From JBBSTY01 sp038235385 (lineage in GTDB: Bacteria; Actinomycetota; Acidimicrobiia; Acidimicrobiales; Acidimicrobilacustridaceae): DNA of 8,040 nucleotides. The notes below the pieces were generated by a model, which saw nothing but the letters and a program-made list of their open reading frames with translations, made no database searches and was not told the DNA's origin. Below are positions 1-7,297 of this stretch, piece by piece (positions within the stretch are counted from its first letter, which is position 1; each line of letters opens with the position of its first letter). The DNA lies in NCBI GenBank assembly GCA_038235385.1, contig JBBSTY010000164.1:1-8040 (forward strand), in the 5' to 3' direction. A program made the translations under genes and the position numbers.

Positions 1-564
1 ACCATCGCCGATGTCGATCACGGTCCGGGGGTGGCTGATCTCCGATCCTGCGCCGGGCACGCTGACGTGGACGATGTGGATCGGGGTCGGCACGGTGCCG
101 TCGGGGACACGCCGCGAGGCATCGACCACCACGACCGCCGGGTCGCCGGCCGCCGCGCGGTTGAGCGCCTGGAAGCCGTCGTCGAAGCCGTCGACGTCGT
201 CACCGGTGCCCGCAGGGCTGCGGGTGGGTACGACCTCGCCGGACCCACCGATCGCCACGCCGGCGGGTGGCTCGTCGATGTCGGACAACGACGCCGAGTA
301 GACGCCGTTGACGAGGACCAGGCGCACGCCGCCGTGCGAACCGGCCAGCCGGTCGATGTCGGGGCTGGCCACGTCGGCCTGGTGCGACGGCTCGGCCGCG
401 CCGAGTCGGGCGATGATCTCCTTGACCGGCGAGTACTTCCACGATTCGTCGTTCACGGCGGGAAGGCCGTGGGTGCGCAGCCAGTCGGTGGCCCGCAGGC
501 GTTCTGCGTCGGGCGGGCCCGCCGGCACGAGCCGGTCGAGCAGGACGCTGTCGGCGGCCGTCAT
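1..564 (-). CDS. sufD: SufD, Fe-S cluster assembly scaffold subunit (N-terminal part, cut by window edge)
   Basis: Third gene of the minus-strand suf operon. Its ATG (564-562) overlaps the sufC stop as ATGA, which implies translational coupling. The frame stays open for 188 codons to the window edge, about half of a usual SufD of roughly 400 residues. Visible hallmarks are an N-terminal helical region with NDESWKYSPVKEI near residues 43-56, the 'E-W-K-Y' segment typical of SufD, and then the start of the beta-helix core with EISHPRTVIDIGDG at the cut end. In the family, SufD pairs with SufB and two SufC ATPases in the cytosolic SufBC2D scaffold, where it contributes to iron acquisition and cluster assembly. 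The C-terminal half, including the conserved His used in cluster formation, lies outside the window. Its identity rests on these motifs and on its position directly after sufB and sufC. Confidence 0.92.
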   Translation of the reverse strand, partial: MTAADSVLLDRLVPAGPPDAERLRATDWLRTHGLPAVNDESWKYSPVKEIIARLGAAEPSHQADVASPDIDRLAGSHGGVRLVLVNGVYSASLSDIDEPPAGVAIGGSGEVVPTRSPAGTGDDVDGFDDGFQALNRAAAGDPAVVVVDASRRVPDGTVPTPIHIVHVSVPGAGSEISHPRTVIDIGDG

Positions 565-1306
565 GGAACCGGCACCGTTGCCGGCCCGAACCCCTCTGCC
601 TCGAGCTCGCGGACGAGCTCGTGGCCGCCCGTGCGCTCGATCCGCCCGTTGCGGAGCACGTGGACGTAGTCCGGTCGCACGAAGTCCAGGAGCTGGGGGT
701 AGTGGGTGATGATCAGCATGGAGCGCTCCGGGGAGCGCAGGTTCTCGACCCCGCTGGCGACGATGCGCATGGCGTCGATGTCGAGGCCGGAGTCGATCTC
801 GTCGAGGATGGCCAGGCGCGGCTCGAGCAGCGACATCTGGAGCACCTCGTTTCGCTTCTTCTCCCCGCCGGAGAAGCCCTCGTTGACGCTTCGGCTGAGG
901 AACGCCGGGTCCATGTCGAGTCGTGCCATGTGCTCCTTGGCGAGGCCGAGGAAGTCGACGGCGGCGATCTCGTCGAGACCCTGGGCGCGCCGGACCGAGT
1001 TGAGGGCGGTGCGCAGGAAGTACATGTTGCCGACGCCGGGGATCTCGGTCGGGTACTGGAAGGCCAGGAACAGGCCGGCACCGGCGCGCTCCTCGGGGGC
1101 GAGCGCCAACAGGTCGATCCCGTCGAGGGTGACGACGCCGGTGGTCGTGTACCCCTCGCGACCGGCGAGCACGTTGGAGAGGGTGCTCTTGCCGGCGCCG
1201 TTGGGGCCCATGATGGCGTGGACCTCACCCGCACCGATGTCGAGGTCGACGCCGCGGAGGACGGTCTTGTCGGCGACGGTGGCGGTCAGGTTCTCGATGT
1301 GCAGCA

Positions 1307-1307
<1 letters not shown>
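561..1307 (-). CDS. sufC: SufC, ABC-type ATPase of the Fe-S assembly complex
   Basis: Complete 248-residue ABC ATPase, a normal SufC length. Walker A is GPNGAGKST (residues 34-42), the Q-loop Gln is in FQYPTEIPG (Q84), the signature is FSGGEKKRNEV (145-155), Walker B is LAILDE (165-170) and the switch His is H202 in ITHYPQ. The Tyr-Pro after the Q-loop and the SGGEKKRNE signature are characteristic of SufC rather than of transport ATPases, and there are no membrane segments. SufC powers conformational change of the SufB-SufD heterodimer. The start ATG (1307-1305) overlaps the sufB stop by one base (TGATG), and the stop overlaps the sufD start as ATGA, so B, C and D are read as one coupled unit. 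The frame stays open upstream inside sufB, but the conserved family start MLHIENL and the overlap fix this start. Confidence 0.97.
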
Positions 1308-2743
<1,436 letters not shown>

Positions 2744-2882
2744 GGGCTGGAGGCTCCGCTCGCTATTAAATCTACAAGAGGCTAGAACTATATCAGGACG
2801 CAGGTAGTCTTCATACGTGCGAACACCCGAACCGGTCCGATTCATCCCACGACCGACGGTTCCGCTTGACCCGAGGAGAACC
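2744..2882. promoter_or_regulatory. Shared divergent promoter region, sufBCD / ric
   Basis: This 139-bp gap separates the start codons of sufB (minus) and ric (plus) and holds the most AT-rich stretch nearby (2763-2793). On the minus strand a -10-like TATAGT (complement of 2787-2792), preceded by TGA, would start transcription about 35-40 bases before the sufB ATG. I see no convincing -35 hexamer. For ric I see no clear -10; CATACG near 2812-2817 is weak. No clear match to the mycobacterial SufR or E. coli IscR operators was found by eye. Shared control of assembly and repair genes is inferred from the arrangement. Confidence 0.45.
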
Positions 2883-3593
2883 ATGTCCGTTGCCATCGAT
2901 CCTTCCACGACGCTCGCCGAGATCGTCACGCAGCGACCGGCCCTGGCCCGTGAGCTCGAGCGCCGCTCGCTCGACTACTGCTGCGGTGGTCAGAAGACCC
3001 TCGCCGAGGCGTGCGCCGACCTCGGACTCGACCCGGACGACACGGCTGCCGACCTCGACGGGGCGCAGGGTGGTTCCGCCGAGCCATGGGCGACCTACGG
3101 CCCGCGCCAACTCGTCGATCATGTCGAGACCACCCACCACGCCTACCTCCACGACGAGCTCCCGAGGATCATCGCACTTGCCGACAAGGTCGCCCAAGTG
3201 CACGGCGGCCGACACCCGGAGCTGATCGAGGTGCAACGCCTGACCCACGAGGTGCGAGCCGATCTGGATCCGCACCTCGCCAAGGAGGAGCAGGTGCTGT
3301 TCCCGATGATCCGTGAGCTCGCCGGGTCGGATTCGGCGCCCACCTTCCACCGCGGTTCGCTGAGCAACCCGATCTCGGCCATGTTGCGCGAGCACGACGC
3401 GGTGGGCGAGCTCCTCGCCGAGCTCCGGGCGACCGCCGGGGACTTCGTCGTTCCCGACGACGGATGCGCCAGCTACACCGCGCTGTACGCCGGCCTCGAG
3501 GAGCTCGAGGCGGACACCCACCTGCACATCCACAAGGAGAACAACCTCTTGTTCCCCGCCGTCGTCGACCTCGAGGCGTCGCTCCCGGCCTGA
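2883..3593 (+). CDS. ric: Ric/YtfE/ScdA-family di-iron Fe-S cluster repair protein
   Basis: Complete 236-residue protein with two domains. An N-terminal ScdA_N domain (about residues 8-60) carries the diagnostic DYCCGG motif (C33, C34). It is followed by a hemerythrin-like HHE domain (about 75-232). Aligned from memory to E. coli YtfE, all seven di-iron ligands appear present: H86, H107, H131, E135, H171, H215 and E219, within motifs such as HLAKEEQVLFPMI and HIHKENNLLFP. Family members are cytosolic and help restore Fe-S clusters damaged by nitric oxide or oxidants. The start is set by a strong GAGGAG ribosome-binding site (2873-2878) five bases before the ATG; the longer open frame from 2817 lacks family homology. 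It lies divergent to sufBCD, which supports an Fe-S role. The protein should be functional as read. Confidence 0.93.
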   Translation: MSVAIDPSTTLAEIVTQRPALARELERRSLDYCCGGQKTLAEACADLGLDPDDTAADLDGAQGGSAEPWATYGPRQLVDHVETTHHAYLHDELPRIIALADKVAQVHGGRHPELIEVQRLTHEVRADLDPHLAKEEQVLFPMIRELAGSDSAPTFHRGSLSNPISAMLREHDAVGELLAELRATAGDFVVPDDGCASYTALYAGLEELEADTHLHIHKENNLLFPAVVDLEASLPA

Positions 3594-3664
3594 TCGTCGT
3601 CGGTCACACGACCTCCGACCGGACAGGTGCCCGCCCTGGGGGCCCGAGGTGAGATCGAGCGCGT

Positions 3665-3727
3665 GACACCGCACGAATCGGGACGTTGCTGGTCCGACAG
3701 CACGACGAGGATGTTCGGTGAGGTCAC
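3665..3727 (-). pseudogene. Remnant of a sulfatase gene N-terminus
   Basis: A GTG start (3727-3725) overlaps the stop of the mftR-like gene as GTGA. It encodes 21 residues, including PNILVVLSDQQRPDSCGV. This closely resembles the N-terminal strand of type I sulfatases (the PNILxILxDQQR metal-site segment with its Asp). After Val-21 the similarity ends abruptly. The frame continues as Arg/Pro/Ser-rich sequence for about 63 more codons, antisense to the end of ric, and stops at 3475-3473. The Cys-x-Pro-x-Arg formylglycine site and the rest of the roughly 450-residue enzyme are absent, and neither of the other two minus-strand frames resumes sulfatase sequence. The likely reading is a gene truncated by deletion or rearrangement that formerly followed mftR in an operon. 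The match is short and made by eye, but the motif is distinctive and in the correct position relative to a start codon. Confidence 0.6.
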
Positions 3728-4368
3728 CCGCCCACGGTAGGAGATCGCTGGATCTCGTCCTCGGTGAAGCCGCCGGCGAGCGCGCTGAGCACGAGATCGA
3801 GGCTCTCGGTGAGCACCGCGACGCGGGAGTCGGCCCACGCGTCGAACGCAGCGTTGCACGCGCCCAGGCACGCCCGTCCGACCGCCTGGGGGATCAACGA
3901 CTCCGGGGGAAGGCCCAACCGCGCCGCGGCGAAGTCGGTGACCGCCCGGGACCAGGCGTCGTAGTGCGGTTCGGCACCGGCGCGCAGGGCGGGAACGGAC
4001 GCGATGAGGTGCACCCGGGTGCGGAGCTCGGCGAGGTCCTCGGCGCGGTAGCGGTTGACCTCGACGACGACGGCGCGGATGGCATCCATCATCGCCAGCT
4101 CGTCGGGAACGTCGGCGAACGCGGCGCGCAACTCGGCCACGTCGTCGTCGAACGCGTGCCAGAGCACCGACGCCTTGGAGTCGAAGTAGCGGAAGAAGGT
4201 CCGGGTGCTCACGTTGGCCCGGGTGGCGATCTCCTCGACCGTGGTGTCGTCGAAGCCGTGATCGGCGAAGAGCTCGAGCGCGATCAGCTCCAGCTCACGA
4301 GCGGTCGTGCCGGGCGGGCGACCCCGCCGACGGGGTCGAGCCTCCGGTTGATTCCGCTCGTCGCTCAC
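3724..4368 (-). CDS. mftR: TetR-family regulator, probable mycofactocin regulator MftR
   Basis: Complete 214-residue TetR regulator. A basic N-terminal arm RPRRRGRPPG (residues 11-20) precedes the TetR DNA-binding domain, with helix-turn-helix TTVEEIATRANVSTRTFFRYFDSK (about 42-64). The C-terminal half is a helical ligand-binding and dimer domain. It includes a VVEVNRYRAEDLAELRTRVHLIASVPALRA segment, split here only for reading, that resembles MftR proteins as I remember them. I chose GTG 4368 because GGGAGG (4380-4385 complement) lies about 11 bases upstream; the GTG at 4398 has no ribosome-binding site. The gene is divergent from mftD with about 100 bases between, the same relative orientation as mftR and the mft genes in mycobacteria. 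MftR proteins are reported to repress mycofactocin genes in response to acyl-CoA. TetR identity is certain; the MftR assignment rests on similarity plus context. Confidence 0.82.
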   Translation of the reverse strand: MSDERNQPEARPRRRGRPPGTTARELELIALELFADHGFDDTTVEEIATRANVSTRTFFRYFDSKASVLWHAFDDDVAELRAAFADVPDELAMMDAIRAVVVEVNRYRAEDLAELRTRVHLIASVPALRAGAEPHYDAWSRAVTDFAAARLGLPPESLIPQAVGRACLGACNAAFDAWADSRVAVLTESLDLVLSALAGGFTEDEIQRSPTVGG

Positions 4369-4466
4369 CGAAGTCCGAGCCTCCCACAGTTGTGTCACGC
4401 AATGACGTTATGAGCTTCGATCTGTCGTATGCTGACGAAATGTACACCTGTGTCCGAGGAGCGCCC
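4369..4466. promoter_or_regulatory. Divergent promoter/operator region between mftR and mftD
   Basis: This gap of just under 100 bases holds the control signals for both directions. GTCA-N5-TGAC (4394-4406) and TCGT-N6-ACGA (4425-4438) are inverted repeats of a size a TetR dimer could use, but both are short. TATGCT (4428-4433) could act as a plus-strand -10, which would place transcription start near 4440. No good -35 accompanies it. Autoregulation by the adjacent TetR protein is expected for this family and arrangement, and is inferred here. Confidence 0.4.
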
Positions 4467-4529
4467 GTGACCACCGAACCACGTCCCGATCTCGACCTCG
4501 CCCTGCGCTCGGTGGGGGTGGACCGATGA
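4467..4529 (+). CDS. 20-residue microORF coupled to mftD
   Basis: GTG start preceded by GAGGAG (4456-4461) five bases upstream, a near-ideal ribosome-binding site. It encodes 20 residues (TTEPRPDLDL ... SVGVDR) and its TGA overlaps the mftD ATG as ATGA. The same frame extends upstream without a stop to an ATG at 4440, seven bases past a possible -10, so a leaderless 29-residue form starting MYTCVRG is also possible. It occupies the place of mftA in standard clusters but lacks the conserved MftA C-terminus IDGMCGVY, so it is not a normal precursor. It may be a leader that couples translation into mftD. It could also be what is left after deletion of upstream mft genes: the end loosely resembles the 'D-x-A-L-x-x-x-G-V' stretch near the end of MftB. 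Function is unknown. Confidence 0.45.
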   Translation: MTTEPRPDLDLALRSVGVDR

Positions 4530-5713
4530 GCAGCCTGTGGTTCGAGACGGTCGCCGAGGCGCAGCGACGGGCCAAGAAGCGCCTCCCGCCGTCGGTCTAC
4601 GGCGCCCTCGTGGCCGGATCCGAGCGCGGGCTCAGCACCGACGACAACGTCGCCGCGTTCGGTGAGATCGGCTTCGCGCCGCACGTGGCCGGCCTGCCCG
4701 ACCGTCGCGACCTCGCGACCACCGTCATGGGCCAGGACGTCTCGATGCCCGTCCTGATCTCCCCGACTGGTGTCCAGGCCGTCGACCCCGACGGCGAGGT
4801 CGCCGTGGCTCGGGCGGCCGCCGCACGCGGCGTTGCCGCAGGCCTGAGCTCGTTCGCCAGCAAGCCGGTCGAGGAGGTGGTCGCCGCCAACCCCCAGACC
4901 TTCTTCCAGCTGTACTGGTCCGGCACCCCCGCCCAGATGAGCCAACGCATGGAACGCGCCCGTGCCGCCGGTGCGGTGGGGCTCATCGTCACCCTGGACT
5001 GGTCGTTCTCCAACGGCCGCGACTGGGGCAGCCCCACGATCCCCGAGCGTCTCGATCTGCGTTCGGCCGCCCGGTTCGCCCCCGAGGCCCTCACCCGACC
5101 CCGCTGGCTGCTCTCCTTCGTCAAGACCGGTCACGTGCCGGATCTCACCGTTCCGAACATGGCCGCCCCCGGCGAGCCGTCACCCACGTTCTTCGGGGTC
5201 TACGGCGAGTGGATGCAGACGCCGCTTCCCACGTGGGACGACGTCGCCTCCCTCCGCGCCCAGTGGGACGGCCCGTTCATGGTGAAGGGCATCGGCCGGG
5301 TCGACGATGCCAAGCGGGCGGTGGACATCGGCGCCACGGCGATCTCCGTGTCGAACCACGGGGGCAACAACCTCGATGGCACGCCGGCGCCGATCCGGTT
5401 GCTCCCGCCGGTGGTCGAGGCGGTCGGCGGCGAGATCGAGGTCCTCCTCGACGGCGGCATCCGGCGTGGCAGCGACGTCGTCAAGGCGTTGGCCCTCGGG
5501 GCGCGCGCCGTGATGATCGGCCGGGCGTCGCTCTGGGGACTGGCCGCCGCAGGCCAGACCGGCGTCGAGAACGTGCTCGACATCCTGCGCGGGGGCATCG
5601 ACTCGGCGATGCTCGGTCTGGGGCACGCCTCGCTCGCCGAGCTGAGCCCCGAGGACCTCTACGTGCCGGCCGACTTCGTCCGCCGACTCGGCCCGGGCGA
5701 CCCCACCACCTGA
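4526..5713 (+). CDS. mftD: MftD, FMN-dependent pre-mycofactocin synthase
   Basis: Complete 395-residue member of the FMN-dependent alpha-hydroxy acid dehydrogenase (lactate dehydrogenase/glycolate oxidase) superfamily, matching the length of mycobacterial MftD (about 396). The N-terminus WFETVAEAQRRAKKRLP, the TTVMGQDVSMPVLISPTGVQ region and VEVLLDGGIRRGSDVVKALALGAR-type segments are those of MftD rather than of lactate dehydrogenases. The active-site His is H278 in SNHGGNNLDG, and the FMN phosphate-binding residues lie in DGGIRRGSD (309-317) and MIGR (330-333). In the known pathway MftD oxidatively deaminates the MftE-released cyclised Val-Tyr product to pre-mycofactocin, a redox cofactor precursor. 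Its usual partners mftA, B, C, E and F are not adjacent: upstream is only a 20-codon ORF and mftR, and downstream is a convergent unrelated gene. Nothing in the sequence suggests inactivation. Confidence 0.93.
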   Translation: MSSLWFETVAEAQRRAKKRLPPSVYGALVAGSERGLSTDDNVAAFGEIGFAPHVAGLPDRRDLATTVMGQDVSMPVLISPTGVQAVDPDGEVAVARAAAARGVAAGLSSFASKPVEEVVAANPQTFFQLYWSGTPAQMSQRMERARAAGAVGLIVTLDWSFSNGRDWGSPTIPERLDLRSAARFAPEALTRPRWLLSFVKTGHVPDLTVPNMAAPGEPSPTFFGVYGEWMQTPLPTWDDVASLRAQWDGPFMVKGIGRVDDAKRAVDIGATAISVSNHGGNNLDGTPAPIRLLPPVVEAVGGEIEVLLDGGIRRGSDVVKALALGARAVMIGRASLWGLAAAGQTGVENVLDILRGGIDSAMLGLGHASLAELSPEDLYVPADFVRRLGPGDPTT

Positions 5714-5720
5714 GGGCACC

Positions 5721-5734
5721 GCGCCCGCGGGCGC
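5721..5734. terminator. GC-only palindrome between convergent genes, possible bidirectional terminator
   Basis: The 14-base perfect palindrome GCGCCCGCGGGCGC lies in the 31-base gap between the mftD stop and the stop of the convergent zinc-finger gene. As RNA it could form a five-pair GCGCC/GGCGC hairpin from either strand. No T-run follows on either side, so it is not a canonical intrinsic terminator. Its position is the main support. Confidence 0.35.
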
Positions 5735-5744
5735 GAGCCGGGCG

Positions 5745-6047
5745 TCAGAACGCCCGGGTCTCGATCTCGTACTGGCACTGCACGCACAGGGCGGCGGTGG
5801 GCATGATCTCGATGCGCTCGGCGGGGATGGCATCGTGGCACTTCGTGCACGATCCGAACGACCCGTCGTCGAGGCGGGCCAGCGCGGCGTCGACCTCGTC
5901 GAGCGTGCCGGTGGGTGCAGCGCCCGCCGGCACGGGCTTCTCGTCCAACCGGTCGAGCTCGAGGAGGGCGGAGCGTGAACGCTCGAGCAGGTCGCGGACG
6001 TCGGCGATGAAGCGTTCGGACAGGATGGCTTCTTCGAGACGGGGCAT
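5745..6047 (-). CDS. DksA/TraR-family C4 zinc-finger protein
   Basis: 100-residue protein with an N-terminal helical region (about 1-35), a linker, then LDEVDAALARLDDGSFGSC, which leads into a C4 zinc finger: C67-x2-C70-x17-C88-x2-C91. The pattern 'DG-x-FG-x-C-x-x-C ... I-x-x-x-R-I-x-x-x-P-x-A-x-x-C-x-x-C-Q' is the DksA/TraR finger. Proteins of this family bind RNA polymerase in the secondary channel in proteobacteria; actinobacterial members of this size are mostly uncharacterised, so a transcription role here is an inference. The start ATG is supported by GAGGAG about nine bases upstream (complement of 6057-6062). The gene is convergent with mftD and divergent from the KaiC-like/XRE/cupin gene, with 113 bases between the two starts. 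It is shorter than E. coli DksA (151 residues) and lacks a full coiled-coil hairpin. Confidence 0.88.
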   Translation of the reverse strand: MPRLEEAILSERFIADVRDLLERSRSALLELDRLDEKPVPAGAAPTGTLDEVDAALARLDDGSFGSCTKCHDAIPAERIEIMPTAALCVQCQYEIETRAF

Positions 6048-6089
6048 GGCACGCAGCTCCTCGATGGCGGCAACGGGGTCGATCTCCGT

Positions 6090-6095
6090 CCAGTC
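6090..6095 (-). promoter_or_regulatory. Weak candidate -10 for the zinc-finger gene
   Basis: TAGACT on the minus strand (complement of 6090-6095) sits about 42 bases before the ATG of the DksA/TraR-like gene, a sensible place for a -10 element. I found no matching -35, so this is tentative. Confidence 0.2.
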
Positions 6096-6123
6096 TAGAA
6101 GTGCTTTCGCCCATCGCTGATAA

Positions 6124-6140
6124 GATAAGCGTGGCTTATC
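6124..6140. promoter_or_regulatory. Perfect inverted repeat, likely operator
   Basis: GATAAGC-GTG-GCTTATC is a perfect 7-3-7 inverted repeat, preceded by another overlapping GATAA half-copy (6119-6123), so the left half reads as a tandem GATAAGATAAGC. It ends 20 bases before the ATG of the XRE-cupin gene, which has its GGAG ribosome-binding site at 6146-6149. It is AT-rich in a GC-rich setting and lies where repressor binding would block transcription. Its size suits a dimeric helix-turn-helix protein; the adjacent XRE-containing protein is the obvious candidate ligand. TAAGAT (6121-6126) could double as a -10. Which protein binds is not shown by the sequence. Confidence 0.6.
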
Positions 6141-6160
6141 GAATCGGAGCGTGAGCGCAG

Positions 6161-7297
6161 ATGGCGATCGAGACGACCGGCGTGCCCACCCTGGATGCGT
6201 TCCTCGGCGGCGGGCTCGTCTCCGGGGACAACGTGGTGTGGGTCGACGACGATCGATCGGCCGGACTCTGGTTCTGCCGGCGCATGCTCGACGCCGGGAC
6301 GGGGCCGAAGCGGTTCGTGTCGTTCACCCCGGCTGATGACCGCCCGACCTTCGGCGACGACGTGGAGGTCATCGACCTCTCGGGGATCGACGCCGACACC
6401 GATGTCGCGGAGCTCGCCACGACCATCCTCGCGATGGATCAGCCCGACGGCGCCCGGATCGTGTTCGACGGCCTCGACCACCTGGTCATGCACGCCGGAG
6501 CGTCGCCGACCCTGCAGCTCTACACGCGGGTGTGTCCGCGGCTGTTCGAGCGAGGGGCGCTCGCGTACTGGACGGGCAGCCGCGAGTGGTTGTCGACGGG
6601 CTTGCTCGACAGCGTCACCAAGATCGCCCAGTGCGTCTTCGACGTTCGGGACCGACGGCTGAGGGTGGCCAAGGCCGAAGGCCGACCGGCGCAGATCGAC
6701 GGGGCCCTGGTCGACGTCATCGCCACCGACGACGGCGGGTTCGAGCTGGGTCGCGAGCACGTGGTCGGACGCGTCGGGACGGGGCTCCGCCGGGTGCGTC
6801 AGGCCAGGAACCTCACCCAGGGCCAGCTCGCCGAGCTCGCCCACGTGACGCCGGCGGCGATCTCCCAGACCGAATCCGGGCGTCGTGGCCTGTCGCTCGA
6901 CACCCTGGTGCCGCTGTGCGACACGCTGGGGATCGGACTCGACGATCTGCTCGGCACGCCGCGAACCCAGGACGTGGTGCTCGCCCGCCGAGACCGCCTC
7001 ACGGCCGGTCGGGACGCCGTCGCCCTCTTCGATGATCCGACGCGGGGACCGCAGGCCTACCTGGTCCGCCTCGAGCCGGGCGAGTCGGGTTCGCCGCCGT
7101 TCACCCACAAGGGTGTCGAACAGGTGCTCGTCGCCGATGGTCTGGTGCTCATCGACACGGGCGCGACGACGCCCGTCCTGCGAACGGGAGACGCCCTGAT
7201 GGTGCGCCGCGTGGTCATCGAACGGTGGACGAACCTGGGCGATGCCCCCGCCCAGCTCTTCTGGGTGGCGAGCAACATCGGGAGCGACGAGCGATGA
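6161..7297 (+). CDS. Fusion regulator: degenerate KaiC/RecA-like domain + XRE helix-turn-helix + cupin
   Basis: 378-residue protein with three parts. Residues 1 to about 195 read like a KaiC/RecA-fold domain: an opening TTGVPTLDAFLGGGLVSGDNVVWV matches the KaiC entry strand in style, IVFDGLDHL (100-108) resembles Walker B with D103, and RLRVAKAEGRP resembles the KaiC C-terminal strand. The place of Walker A, however, reads VDDDRSAGL (28-36) with no GK[ST], so ATP hydrolysis is unlikely. Residues about 206-265 form an XRE/Cro-type DNA-binding domain (LRRVRQARNLTQGQLAELA ... VTPAAISQTESGRRGLSLDTL). Residues about 285-372 form a cupin (FTHKGVEQVLVADG, then GDALMVRRVVIERWTN), with the usual second-motif His replaced by Glu. 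XRE-cupin proteins such as PuuR are metabolite-responsive repressors; the extra N-terminal domain is unusual. The stop overlaps the next gene's start (ATGA). The start has GGAG 11 bases upstream. Confidence 0.8.
   Translation: MAIETTGVPTLDAFLGGGLVSGDNVVWVDDDRSAGLWFCRRMLDAGTGPKRFVSFTPADDRPTFGDDVEVIDLSGIDADTDVAELATTILAMDQPDGARIVFDGLDHLVMHAGASPTLQLYTRVCPRLFERGALAYWTGSREWLSTGLLDSVTKIAQCVFDVRDRRLRVAKAEGRPAQIDGALVDVIATDDGGFELGREHVVGRVGTGLRRVRQARNLTQGQLAELAHVTPAAISQTESGRRGLSLDTLVPLCDTLGIGLDDLLGTPRTQDVVLARRDRLTAGRDAVALFDDPTRGPQAYLVRLEPGESGSPPFTHKGVEQVLVADGLVLIDTGATTPVLRTGDALMVRRVVIERWTNLGDAPAQLFWVASNIGSDER

Noticed and set aside
2744..2929. Upstream extension of sufB by 62 codons
   Set aside because: It crosses the divergent promoter region and the ric start, and SufB similarity begins at MSDVIEEL.
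4369..4398. Earlier GTG start (4398) for the TetR gene
   Set aside because: No ribosome-binding site; GTG 4368 has GGGAGG at a usable distance, and the extra ten residues would overlap the likely operator.
4440..4529. MicroORF as a standard mftA precursor
   Set aside because: It lacks the conserved IDGMCGVY C-terminus, and its C-terminal residues have no Val-Tyr pair.
4526..5713. L-lactate dehydrogenase or glycolate oxidase instead of MftD
   Set aside because: The superfamily is right, but the N-terminus, the SNHGGNNLDG variant and the neighbouring MftR-like gene point to MftD.
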